The position numbers and the translations under genes are program-made. The notes under the pieces were generated by a model that worked only from the letters and a program-made list of their open reading frames with translations, did not search any database and had not been told where the DNA came from. A DNA stretch of 64,000 bases from Dactylorhiza incarnata (Eukaryota; Streptophyta; Magnoliopsida; Asparagales; Orchidaceae). The stretch covers positions 1,737,501-1,801,500 of the forward strand of contig JAWHQI010000201.1 of assembly GCA_033032865.1 (NCBI GenBank). Direction: 5' to 3'. Positions 30,756 through 40,220 of the stretch are shown piece after piece. Position 1 is the stretch's first letter. Each line of letters opens with the position of its first letter.

Positions 30756-32286
30756 ATTGTACAAACTTTCCTTTCTTCCCTTTTGGAGACCGAGCGGTCT
30801 CGTTGTAATTGAAAATTCAGAATATATATAAAAATTAGATTCTGTTATGTTGTCTGTGGATGAGTTTATTTTTGATGCATATATTTGTCCCTCTGAGTTT
30901 GAACTCGGCATTCGATCTCAATGCCTTAGGCTTGTTACAATTTTATATCATCATTTAAGGATTTCAGGTGGCGATATCTTGGAAAACACAAAAAGGATTT
31001 TAAAAGAGATTAATACTTTGTATAAATAAAAATACTCTGCGATCTCGAGATAATCAGATCATTGAAAGACATTCAGTAACTCAACTGTGATCAGAAAACC
31101 AACTTATTTGCAATAGTCACGCGGTCTCACATTATACGAATCGCAACATAAGGAAACTTCAATCCGAAGATGATTTGAAGAAATTAAACTTTTGGGTGTT
31201 CGGTGCCCAAATGACTGGAAATCCGTCTGACGACCCCTTTGATAACCAAAACTATTACTTTGAAAAGAAAAGCAATAACTCTTCATGAATCTCCAGTTTA
31301 GCGATCACATTATATTCAGACCGCCCTTTTTGAAGAAAAAACCCAACTCGAAGGGAAAACAGGGCATCAAGATTATTCCATGTAACTTTGAATAACGGGG
31401 AATACCAGAATCTCGATCTTACTGAGACCGGGTCGAGCTCTGTCAAGTCGGCGTAAGAGCTTTCTGAATTGCGACCTCAATTATCCTGAAAAAGTCATGT
31501 CCGGTGATCGTAAATGACTCATCACTCTTTGGAGAATGTTGGAATGAAAAACATGCGGTCTCACAAATTTCTGACCGCCCGATCCCAGTACAAAGGGATG
31601 AATAAGATTTTTCTTTCTGAAGTAAGAAGATATGAAAATTGGATCTCTAAGAACGATCCAAAAGGAATGTGTGGTCATGCCGCGGAGGCTATACCGCCAT
31701 TGCCTCTCTTTTTAAACAAAGGATTACTGAGTTTACTGCAAACATGCCAATCTAAGGTTCAGGCGACGGTCACGGATGTTCCTGACCGCCCCTTAACCAC
31801 GCTTCAACGAGTATTCGAGAGTTACGGATCAAAATGATCGGTAGGGCAGGTGTGGTCATGCCGCGGAGGCTATACCGACATTGCTTTCCCTGAAAGATCA
31901 TTAAGATCGTAACAATGTCCTTCTTAATGCATGACAGAGCTGAGCCAGCCACCTAGACCCCCTTGAAATGCTGAGGTGTGCCCGATGTCAGCAAGGACCC
32001 GGTATCCTAAACTTCCACCGCTCAAGCTTGGCGAGCTACTGCTACACAGATTCGAAATCTCCCCGACATCTGTGGTCCCAGCAGGATTACACGTCGAGCT
32101 AACAAGTCGAGGGGGAAGATAGTAGGATCCGTCGATGTCTCATTTTGGTAGGTTTTTGGTTTTTCAACAAATAACATGCTTAAAACTTATCACCCATCGC
32201 TCATATTGTGAATGCTTTGATAATACCTGCATGACATTTGAGAGGGAAAAAATGAGAAAAAGAATGAATGAATCGGATACGAACAT
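30756..32286. other. TAT-1 noncoding region between gene B and pol
   Basis: No credible gene; a 60-codon plus-strand ORF at 30847 has no support. A 29 bp block (GTGGTCATGCCGCGGAGGCT plus TATACCG) occurs at 31671 and 31851, followed by CATTGC and CTTTCCCTGAAAGATC, a relic of the AGCATTGCTTTCCTCA array seen in TAT-2 and TAT-3. 31935-32150 resembles the 56400-56640 part of TAT-2. AGACCGC/GCGGTCT strings are frequent. Confidence 0.5.
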
Positions 32287-33830
32287 TTAAGAAAAGAAGA
32301 GTTTGAGATCATCTCCGCTCCATGAATGAGGCAATTCTTTCCCTTCATAAGTTTGGAGATGGTAAGCGCCATTTTTAAGCACGCTCTTCACCACAAACGG
32401 CCCTGCCCAATTTGGGTTAAGCTTTCCAACTGAACCAGCTCTTGCTGCTGAATCTACTTTCTTCAGGACTAGATCCCCAACAGCGAACTCTTTGGTTCTT
32501 ACATTTTTGTTAAATAGCCTCGCCATTCTTCTCTTTACCTCTTCTTGCCTGATGATTGCCGTATCTCTCAACTCCTCAATTAAATCAAGGCTGCATTTCA
32601 ACTCCTCATCGTTTCCTTCTATCCAGTCAATTTGACTCTGTTGCGCCAATAATACTCTTGGGCTTTTCACTTCAAATTCCACCGGAATAAGGGCTTCGGA
32701 ACCGTGTGATAATTTGAATGGAGTTTCTCCAGTAGCAGAACTTGGAGTTGTCCTCACGGCCCATAAGACGGAAGGTAGTTGTTCTGCCCAGTTGCCCCTG
32801 ACATTTTCTACCTTCTTTTTCAAGAGATTTATGATGAGTTTGTTGGCGGCCTCTACCTGCCCATTGCTTCTTGGATGATGCACGGAAGCGAAACGTAGCT
32901 CAACGCCAATTTGCTTACAGAAATTAATAAGAATTGAATTGTTGAACTGGGAACCGTTATCCGTGATGATTGGCATCGGGATTCCGTGCCGGCATACTAT
33001 CTCTCCCCAAATAAAATTTTTCACGGCTTGAGTCGTAATTTTGGCCAATGCCTTTGCTTCTATCCATTTGCTGAAGTAGTCAATCATAACTATAATATAT
33101 CGACGTTGCCCACTTGCCATAGGGAAAGGCCCAATCAAATCCATTCCCCAAACTGCAAACGGCCATGGAGTTGCTATCGACTTGAGTTGTTGAGCCGGCT
33201 GATTTTGGAGAGGAGCAAACTTCTGGCACTTTACACATTTCTTAGCAAATTTTTCCGCATCTTTCCTCATTTGAGGCCAAAAATAGCCTTGCCTTAGAAT
33301 TCTTTTTTCCAACGTTCTGGCTCCCGAGTGACTTCCACATTCTCCAGAATGGATCTCTTGAAGGACTGCTGGAATCTCCTCCTCCGAAACACACCGTGCT
33401 AATGGTGAAAGGAAAGTTCTCCTATAAAGTACTCCTGCAACAAGATAATAGTTAGCCGCTTTCCATTTAAACCTTTTCCTATCCTTTATTGATGGATGGA
33501 GCTCTCTAGTTGAAAGATAAAGAACAAACGGATCCATCCAAGATGGATGTTGATCAATCTCCATGACCTCTCCTTCTTCAATCGCCGGGCGAAACAACTC
33601 CGAAGTTGTTCCCCCTGAGAGAATCCCAAATTTTGCCAACTCGTCTGCTTCCACGTTCTCACCTCTTGGAATATGATTGATAGTAAAGCTTTTGAACTTC
33701 CCAACCTCAATTTTTACCAGGGTTAAATACTGCTTTAAAATACTATCTCTAGTTTCGAAAGTCCCATTTACTTGAGAAGCCATCACCAAAGAATCTGTGA
33801 AAACTTCGACATCACCAATTCCCAGCTCCT
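32287..33830 (-). CDS. TAT-1 integrase with end of RNase H
   Basis: Open from about 33830 (first Met 33789) to 32287. It begins with the RNase H end (NHIPRGENVEADELAK). Integrase follows: zinc motif H147-H154-C185-C188, then the catalytic triad D217 (WGMDLIGPF), D277 (TDNGSQF) and E313 (NGQVEAAN) with the correct 35-residue spacing between the last two. The C-terminal region has GPFVVKSVL and HSWSGDDLKLF; no chromodomain is present, as expected for Tat. Catalytic residues are intact, but a one-base loss around 33825-33835 puts this segment out of frame with RT. Confidence 0.88.
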
Positions 33831-35243
33831 AGCAAACTTGAGACCGGCTAGCAAAGCCTCATATTCCGCCTGATTGTTTGTTACTTGAAAATAGAACTTC
33901 AGCGCTTGATCCAGCCTTACTCCATTTGGGTTGGCTAAGACAACTCCTGCTCCGGAAGAATTTTTCCCTGAAGCTCCGTCCATGAAGATTTTCCAGGCAA
34001 GGGGCACTCCGACCCCCTTCTGTGACTCAACTTCTTTGGCATCCACCATGAAGTCTGCTAAGACCTGAGCTTTGATTGCCATCCTTGGAACATAGGATAT
34101 GTCAAACTCACTGAGCTCTATTGCCCACTTTGCCAACCTGCCTGAATGCTCCGGCTTCTCCAAGACACTTTTCAATGGAAGATCAGTAACGACTAGAATT
34201 GAGTGAGCTTGAAAATATGGCCTTAATCTTCTTGCTGAAGTTATAAGCATTAAAGCCAACTTTTCGAGAATAGGATAACGAGTCTCTGCATTCTTCAGGA
34301 TCCGACTCACGTAATAGACTGGGAATTGCCTCTTTTTCTCCTCTCGGACCAAAACAGAGCTTATGGCATCAGTTCCGACTCCCATATATAGGAAAAGATT
34401 TTCTCCCTCTCGCGGACTTTGGAGCAAAGGAGTTGATGTCAATTGCTTCTTCAGCTGAGTGAAAGCATCATCACATTCCTTTGTCCACTCGAACCTACTC
34501 CCTCCCCGGAGGGTTTTAAAGAAAGGTGCACTCTTATCTCCTGAACGGGAGATAAAGCGACTTAAACCTGCCATCCTCCCTCCTAGCTGCTGAATTTCTT
34601 TTGGGGACTTGGGAGGTGGCATTTCCAGAATAGCTTTCACTTTGTCAGGATTGGGTTCCAGCCCTTCTGGAGTAAGGAGATGACCCAGGAATTTTCCTTT
34701 ACTTGCCCCGAAAACACACTTCAACGGATTCAACCTCATATTAAAAGTTCGAAGGGTTGCAAAAGTTTCCGAGAGGTCTCTAAGATGAGAAGAAAACAGT
34801 TTACTTTTTATCAGGAGGTCATCAACATATACCTCAAGGTTTCTTCCTTTTTGACTTCTGAACACTGTGTCCATCATTTTCTGATAGGTTGCACCAGCAT
34901 TCTTTAGCCCGAAAGGCATTACGAGATAACAGAAGCAACCATCATTTGTGATAAATGAAGTATGGGGTATATCCGGTTTATGCATTCTGATTTGATGATA
35001 ACCTGAAAAAGCATCTAAAAAACTCATAAAAGAATAACCTACCGCAGAATCTACTAAAGAATCTATCCGAGGCAAGGGGTAGCAATCCTTGGGGCAAGCT
35101 TTATTGAGTTTGGTATAGTCGACACACATCCTCCACTTTCCACCCGACTTCTTTACCATTACAACGTTTGACACCCATTCCGGGTATTGAATTGGTTGGA
35201 TGAACTTTGCCTTCAGGAGCTTCTCTATCTCTTCACGGATAGG
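33783..35243 (-). CDS. TAT-1 reverse transcriptase and RNase H
   Basis: Same frame as gag but preceded by an in-frame TAG at 35244-35246. Numbering from the Met at 35174, RT has WRMCVDYTKLN (14-24), the FLDAFSGYHQI motif (52-62), MPFGLKNAGATYQ and the catalytic YVDD (116-119). Connection and RNase H follow, with FMDGASGKNSSGAGVVL around residue 395 and NNQAEYEALLAGLKFA. The frame then shifts and stops at 33783. RT and the first RNase H acidic residue appear intact. The order RT-RNase H-integrase defines Ty3/gypsy. Confidence 0.88.
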   Translation of the reverse strand, partial: PIREEIEKLLKAKFIQPIQYPEWVSNVVMVKKSGGKWRMCVDYTKLNKACPKDCYPLPRIDSLVDSAVGYSFMSFLDAFSGYHQIRMHKPDIPHTSFITNDGCFCYLVMPFGLKNAGATYQKMMDTVFRSQKGRNLEVYVDDLLIKSKLFSSHLRDLSETFATLRTFNMRLNPLKCVFGASKGKFLGHLLTPEGLEPNPDKVKAILEMPPPKSPKEIQQLGGRMAGLSRFISRSGDKSAPFFKTLRGGSRFEWTKECDDAFTQLKKQLTSTPLLQSPREGENLFLYMGVGTDAISSVLVREEKKRQFPVYYVSRILKNAETRYPILEKLALMLITSARRLRPYFQAHSILVVTDLPLKSVLEKPEHSGRLAKWAIELSEFDISYVPRMAIKAQVLADFMVDAKEVESQKGVGVPLAWKIFMDGASGKNSSGAGVVLANPNGVRLDQALKFYFQVTNNQAEYEALLAGLKFARSWELVMSKFSQILW

Positions 35244-35246
35244 CTA

Positions 35247-35666
35247 TGCTAGAGTAGTTGCAACAGACCTCTTCTTCTGCTGGATTGGGATGAAGTTTGG
35301 GTCAAGATTGAGATGATGGCAAGCAATATCTGGGTCCACTCCGGGCATGTCATCTGTCGACCAAGCGAAGATATCTAGATTTTGCAGAAGGCAAGAGATG
35401 AGCTGACCCTTGTCAGCTTCGGATAACTCAGCATTGATGGAGAGGCTCTTGCTCTCATCTTCCTCGCTGATCTGGACTTCTTGAGTTGCTTGGGCAGGTT
35501 CCAAGCGCACTCCATCTCTTGCATCCTCCTCAATTTCTTCTACAACTGGAACTTGTTCAGGAGCTTCGATTGATTCAGCCATCATGATTTCTTGAGGAGG
35601 AGAGGATACGATCATGTTGATCGTCTTTACATAGCATTCCCTGGATTTCCTTGGGTCGCTCCTGAT
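35247..35666 (-). pseudogene. TAT-1 protease-RT linker segment between two in-frame stops
   Basis: Same frame as gag and RT, bounded by TGA 35667-35669 upstream and TAG 35244-35246 downstream. It reads SRECYVKTINMIV soon after the first stop, a conserved stretch that normally follows the protease, then an acidic linker and QLISCLLQNLDIFAWSTDDMPGVDPDIACHHLN, the usual N-terminal RT lead-in. The similarity on both sides of each stop shows that both are point mutations in one former polyprotein. Confidence 0.8.
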
Positions 35667-37916
35667 TCAGTGTTGTTTGCCGTTCAAGGCGATCTTCACC
35701 GCTTGATGATAGGTGGAGACGATGGCTTGATAGGCATTCAAGAAGGGTCTTCCAAAGATGGCGTTGTAGCTACTGGGAGCATCAACGACTATAAATTTGA
35801 CCAGCTTCACTATCCCTCCCAGAATCACAGAAAGAGTGACGAGCCCTTCTACTTCTTTCTTCTCTCCTGAAAAACCATAGAGGGGGCCTTCAGTCGAAAG
35901 GAGGGTTTTACCTGTCTTCAATGCCTCGATGGCGGGTTTGAAGAGCACATTGACTGAACTTCCCGTGTCAATCAGAATCTTCTCTACTGTATAATTTTCA
36001 ATTACGGCTTTGATGACGACCGCGTCGTCAAAAGGATTCGCGGTCTGAGGAAGGTCTTCATCACCGAAAGTGACCGTTCCCCGGACCGGAGCTGAAGTGG
36101 TGGCAGCAACCTCTGATTGATAAACCCTTTTCAGACTCGCCTTTCTTGAAGATTCCGGACCTGCACCTCCGTGGATGCAGAAGAGATTGCCCAAGGCGCC
36201 TTCGTCATCAGCATCCACACATTCATTAGGAAAGCCAATATTGCCAAGATGGCCAATATCGTCCACTTCTTCGCATTCCCAATGGACTTCCGCTACTTCC
36301 TTAGCCTTGGAGGTTGAGGCTTTTGTAGAATCATTCTTTTGGATGAGATTTCGAAGCTTCCCCTCCTTCAGAAGCTTCTCTAAGAATAGGCGGAGTGCTC
36401 TACAATCCTCTGTCAAATGACCCCTATCTCTGTGATATTCACAATAGAGAGTTGGGTTCCTGGTTTTCGGGTCAGAATTCAGCGGAGCTGGCCTCTTGAA
36501 AAAGGGCTGCTTCTGAAGGACTTGAAGCACTTCATTCATAGAAACGCCAAAGTCCGTGAAGGACTCTTGGGATTCATTGTAAAGTGAAGGAATGGGTAGA
36601 AGAGGAGGTTGAGCATACTGGATCTGGTGGATGGGGGTGACTTGCGGAGCAGGAGTAGCGGGAGTTTGAAGAAATGAATTTTGAAGTGGGAAGGATTGAT
36701 TACCTCGGTTGAAGCGGTTGTTGCGGTAATTCTTACCTCTTGGAGCCGGAGGTGGGAGCTCTTGTCGGGGCTTAGAGGAAGACGGAGCCGGATAGAATCC
36801 CGCGGAGCCTTTCTGAGTGGCCTTGTTTGTCAGATTGCTCACATAGGTGGGGTTGTTGATCTCCCCTTCTATGTAGCGATTGGCAATGCTAATCAGCTCC
36901 TGATAGGAGCTAGGCTCCTTGGTCGTAACTTTGAATTTCAGAGGACCCTCCTGCAGACCACTGATCAAAGCCACCATATAGAGCTCGGGATCCATATCCC
37001 TAACTCCCAAGATCTCTTTCTGAAAACGGTCAACGAAATGTGCTGCAGTTTCGTTGTCCCCTTGCCTGATCTTGAAGAGGGTCGCAGGACCACTCTTCCT
37101 CTTCTTTGCGGTGGCGAACCTCAGGAAGAGCTCTTGCCTCAGGGCAGCAAAGCTTGGGATAGATTGACAAGGCAGCTTGTAGAACCACTCCATGGCTGAC
37201 CCATCGAAGGAGGTGACCATCAGCTTGCACCTCACTCCATCTGAAATGTTCCTGAGAGCCACAGCAGACTCGAAGGCTTGAAGATGGCACATTGGGTCGG
37301 TTTCTCTTGTATACACCGGAAGGCGAGGTTCTCTGAATCCATGAGGAATCAGATCCCGACGAATCTCATCGGTAAAGGGGGAAGGCTCCCCGAAAACAGA
37401 AGGTCCTGGAGGAGGAAGAAAAGAGGCAGGAGGATCTTGAGGGTAAGCAAATCCTTCTTCAAAATTCAGGGTCTGGGCCGGAGGCCCCTGTGCTGCGGCT
37501 CGAAAAGAGTTACGACGGGCGGCGAACTCCTCATGCTGAGATCGCTGAGGAGCTGCGGGCTGGAGGACGGGGTGATCGCTCGGGTGACCGCCTGCCATGC
37601 GGTCTGGAGTGGCGACCTGAGAGGTTTGAGGAAGGATCTTCTGGGAGATCGCGGCTAGAACCTGGTTCATAGCCTCAATCTGCTTCGCAGACTCCTGCTG
37701 AGCCCGGACGACTTCTTGCCGATCTCGAGCGGCCTCTTGCTGAGACCGCGCGATCTCCTGCTGAACAGAGGTGGCGTCCTGCCTAGCTCGGGCGGCCTCA
37801 CGAAGAGCTTGTTCAACACGAAGCTCGAAGCGGCGTTCAAGCGCTTCTAACAGATTGTGATCGGAAGGGGGAACGCTGGGAGATCGCAAGGGACGACCTC
37901 TACGGCGATCAGCCAT
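35667..37916 (-). CDS. TAT-1 Gag and protease (749 aa)
   Basis: ATG 37916 follows the LTR by only 58 bp. Residues about 20-100 form an Arg/Glu/Gln-rich coiled coil. Gag core around residues 210-350 contains MCHLQAFESAVALRNISDGVRCKL, AMEWFYKLP and RFATAKKRKSG, the Ty3-type retrotrans_gag pattern. A zinc-binding CEYHRDRGHLTEDC (CX2HX4HX4C, a common plant variant of the knuckle) lies near residue 490. Protease has ILIDTGSSVNVLF near residue 645 and AIFGRPFLN near residue 725. It ends at TGA 35667-35669 just after the protease, which may be a nonsense mutation. Confidence 0.88.
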   Translation of the reverse strand: MADRRRGRPLRSPSVPPSDHNLLEALERRFELRVEQALREAARARQDATSVQQEIARSQQEAARDRQEVVRAQQESAKQIEAMNQVLAAISQKILPQTSQVATPDRMAGGHPSDHPVLQPAAPQRSQHEEFAARRNSFRAAAQGPPAQTLNFEEGFAYPQDPPASFLPPPGPSVFGEPSPFTDEIRRDLIPHGFREPRLPVYTRETDPMCHLQAFESAVALRNISDGVRCKLMVTSFDGSAMEWFYKLPCQSIPSFAALRQELFLRFATAKKRKSGPATLFKIRQGDNETAAHFVDRFQKEILGVRDMDPELYMVALISGLQEGPLKFKVTTKEPSSYQELISIANRYIEGEINNPTYVSNLTNKATQKGSAGFYPAPSSSKPRQELPPPAPRGKNYRNNRFNRGNQSFPLQNSFLQTPATPAPQVTPIHQIQYAQPPLLPIPSLYNESQESFTDFGVSMNEVLQVLQKQPFFKRPAPLNSDPKTRNPTLYCEYHRDRGHLTEDCRALRLFLEKLLKEGKLRNLIQKNDSTKASTSKAKEVAEVHWECEEVDDIGHLGNIGFPNECVDADDEGALGNLFCIHGGAGPESSRKASLKRVYQSEVAATTSAPVRGTVTFGDEDLPQTANPFDDAVVIKAVIENYTVEKILIDTGSSVNVLFKPAIEALKTGKTLLSTEGPLYGFSGEKKEVEGLVTLSVILGGIVKLVKFIVVDAPSSYNAIFGRPFLNAYQAIVSTYHQAVKIALNGKQH

Positions 37917-37974
37917 CTTGGAAGTCTATGGATTTCACCTGACACTTCGAAATCTGAAGGTCGCGTGTTCGTTC

Positions 37975-38460
37975 TGTTGGTGCCAAAAATGGTACCTCCA
38001 AAATTCACACTAAAGGGGATGGGAGAAAACTGCGAAGTGCAGGTTACTAAGACAGAAGATGCTGGAAACAAAAGGAAAAAACGATCACGAAATGGCGATC
38101 ACAAAGAAATGAGACCGCTTACACAGGTTGTAAGCTGGAGCCTCGGAGCCAAAAGTGCTTTTCTGGTACCCCTACCCCCCTATTTATAGACGAGGGGGCT
38201 GCCCAAACGGGCAGAACTGAAAACTACGGGCTGCCCGGGGGTACAGGAGAGCCGGGGCAGGGAAATGGGGTACAAATAACAAAAACAAGAAGAACGACCA
38301 GACCACTTGAGCCGGCGATCTCGCACTATCTTGACCGCTGGGTACTTAGAAAATCCCGGTTGAGGAGGCATCTGCCGATCTGGGCGATCACCCAATTCGA
38401 GACCGCTGAGACCGGGAAAATTGAACAGTGAGAAGAGGTCGCGGGCTTTCTGGGCAAACA
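37975..38460 (-). repeat. 5' LTR of TAT-1 (486 bp)
   Basis: Partner of 25784-26269 with two differences. Outer end TGTTTGCCC (sense) at 38460, flanked by TSD CCAAT. No tRNA primer site is recognisable in the 58 bp between its inner end and gag; a TTTTTGGCACC string resembling part of a Tat primer site is inside the LTR end instead. TATA box in sense at about 38182-38191. Confidence 0.95.
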
Positions 38461-38465
38461 CCAAT

Positions 38466-38812
38466 CATAGCGCACGACCGCAGTCGACCATGCGTCAAGT
38501 AAACGCACGACCGTGCAATTCATACAGGATGAATTTTGGGCAATATGGACGATATACCCACCTGCACAACACATCCAAACGTTGGGAACACACCTCCAGC
38601 ACACGTATAAAAGCATAAAAAGAATGGGGAGCACATTGTGCTTGCCCCTACAATAAAGCGCGCAATTGCACACCACAACGGGCCAACAAGTGCACTTTGT
38701 GAAGAAATGTGATTAAGTGAAATATAAGCACTACTGAACTAGAAGTGAAGTGCATGTGCGTGAAAACAAGCCCAGATGAGTCCGAAAATGTGTATAAAAT
38801 GGGGACTCATCA
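38466..38812 (-). repeat. 5' LTR of LARD-A, right part
   Basis: Continues the LTR interrupted at 25783. Matches 20950-21297 of the left LTR, and ends ACTCATCA at 38812 followed by TSD AGGAG. Confidence 0.9.
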
Positions 38813-39497
38813 AGGAGCTAAACACAGCTAAAACTGAATTAAAGAATCTGAAGAAAATGAAACACTCATAATAAATCAGAATCTAACTAATGAACTTAAT
38901 AATAAAGAGTTAGAATTGATTAATCATAGAGAGGAAAATACAAAACTAAAAGAAGAGATAGAAAAGGCAAAGGCCTTTGAGGACTCACTCAATGGGAGGA
39001 GTCAGAAGCTCAAGGATATCACAGAAAATCTCTCTATGAGATTTAATCACCTAGGATTAGGAGCAGAGCCCCACAGAAACATCTAGGAAACCAGCCTGGA
39101 AAAATCCAGTGCCATTTTTTAGACCTAGTGAATATCAACCAAGTGAGAAGAGTGTATCACCCAAGGGTAGAGATAACAATCATCCAGATAGGATAGACAA
39201 AACTAAAAAGCCAAACCTAAATAAAAGGGAAAAACCGCTAGGCAAGAATCATTTAGAGAAATTAAATAACAACAATCATCAGGCAAAAACAAAACCTAGG
39301 ATAATCAAACATTCTGCTGATTTGTTATGTTTTGATACATTTTATACTCACTTCAAGTATCAAGATAAGAGGTTTGGGAAATCCATTCCCCATCATCCCA
39401 AATGGTATCATGAAAGACCGTTCTATTCTTCCATTGAACCCTACAATGGTAAAAGCAAAGGGCCCAAGGTAACCTATGTTCCCTCTAATGTTTAAAT
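38813..39497 (+). pseudogene. SIRE-2 gag, 3' part
   Basis: Resumes after LARD-A with ELNTAKTELKNLKK, a charged coiled-coil part riddled with stops, then an open stretch (39109-39495) reading FFRPSEYQPSEKSVSPKGRDNNHPDRIDK and RIIKHSADLLCFDTFYTHFKYQDKRFG. This Asn/Lys/Pro-rich C-terminal region follows the coiled coil in SIRE-type gag. Protease, integrase, RT and RNase H should follow, but none is present: the sequence passes to the intergenic cluster at 39720 within about 200 bp, so some 3-4 kb of pol is deleted. Confidence 0.65.
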
Positions 39498-39719
39498 TAC
39501 CTGTGCAGGGTGAGGTAGGGTCCCACTCATGAGAAAATTGAGTGAGAAGTAAGATTTAGATTTTGATTAGGTAACAAGACATATTCAAGGGAGTAATTTC
39601 TACTTTGAATCCTCCTTAATATTTATGGCATTATATTAAGATCTATTTTCAATAAATAAAAATTGCTGAGAAAATCAGCAAGAATTTTCTAAAGAAATAG
39701 ACCTGTTTATTAAGAGGTG

Positions 39720-40085
39720 CGTCGAATAGAAGTCGACGTACCATTGACTTCTACTTGACGCCAGCATAAAGAAGCATTCAGAATAGACAATTCGAATAGA
39801 AGTCGACGTTGTGTCAAGTTCATATCGACGCATACGTCGACTTATTAATTGTTGATTAAATTCGAAGTTACATTGATTGGAAATCGACGTAACGTCGACA
39901 GGACTATGTCGACTTAGGGTCTCTGAATAGTCTCAAAGCTACGTCGAGTACTAGTCGACGCAACGCCAATTTATCAGCGCGCATAGAAGTTCTTCTAAAG
40001 CAATCTCGACATAGCTATGTGTGCCAAATAATATATGTAATCGACGGTGTGTCAACCTATATCCTGTGTTGCGACGATTCATCTT
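39720..40085 (+). repeat. TCGACG / CGTCGA palindrome cluster upstream of SIRE-2 extra ORF
   Basis: About a dozen copies of GTCGACG, CGTCGA or TCGAAT within 365 bp, with pairs such as TGCGTCGAATAGAAGTCGACG. The motif is the one in the U3 of the same element (16840-17260), but the flanking sequence differs, so this is not simply an LTR piece. It lies 140-500 bp before the ATG of the extra ORF. Confidence 0.75.
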
Positions 40086-40220
40086 CTTTTAAACAATCAC
40101 TGCGTCGAAACATTTACGCTTTCGAATTCTCTCTCTCTTGCTATCTTGCTCTCTTGCTCTTCAGATCTCCCACGCCTCTCTCCCTCTCGTTTCTTTGTTT
40201 TTGCAGGTACATCCAAACAA
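40086..40220 (+). promoter_or_regulatory. Leader and candidate splice acceptor of SIRE-2 extra ORF
   Basis: A CT-rich tract (CTCTCTCTCTTGCTATCTTG onward) ends in TTTGTTTTTGCAG at 40194-40206, a strong 3' splice site, 14 bp before ATG 40221. Env-like ORFs of plant retroelements are thought to be expressed from spliced RNA, so this may be the acceptor; an internal promoter here is an alternative. Confidence 0.5.

Larger units (their letters stand above)
25784..38460 (-). mobile_element. TAT-1: complete, recently inserted Ty3/gypsy (Tat group) element, 12,677 bp, TSD CCAAT
   Basis: Two 486 bp LTRs (25784-26269 and 37975-38460) differ at only two positions. TSD CCAAT is at 25779-25783 and 38461-38465. 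On the minus strand: gag-protease, RT-RNase H, integrase, then about 1.5 kb noncoding, then two plus-strand (antisense) accessory genes, then the 3' LTR. This layout, with integrase last and antisense genes between pol and the 3' LTR, is that of Tat-lineage elements such as Grande and Retand. Pol has two in-frame stops and one frameshift, so this copy probably depended on a helper. Inserted into the 5' LTR of LARD-A. Confidence 0.95.
19676..38812 (-). mobile_element. LARD-A: pol-less long-LTR element, TSD AGGAG, interrupted by TAT-1
   Basis: Ends are TGATG...CATCA with TSD AGGAG at 19671-19675 and 38813-38817. The left LTR is 19676-21297 (1622 bp). The right LTR is 24513-25783 plus 38466-38812 (1618 bp once TAT-1 and its duplicated CCAAT are removed). 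The 3.2 kb interior has no protease, RT or integrase, but has a Tat/Athila-type primer site next to the right LTR, so the element is on the minus strand and the left LTR is 3'. One ORF encodes a zinc-knuckle protein. It matches the definition of a LARD (large retrotransposon derivative), which must borrow Pol. Inserted into SIRE-2 gag. Confidence 0.9.
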
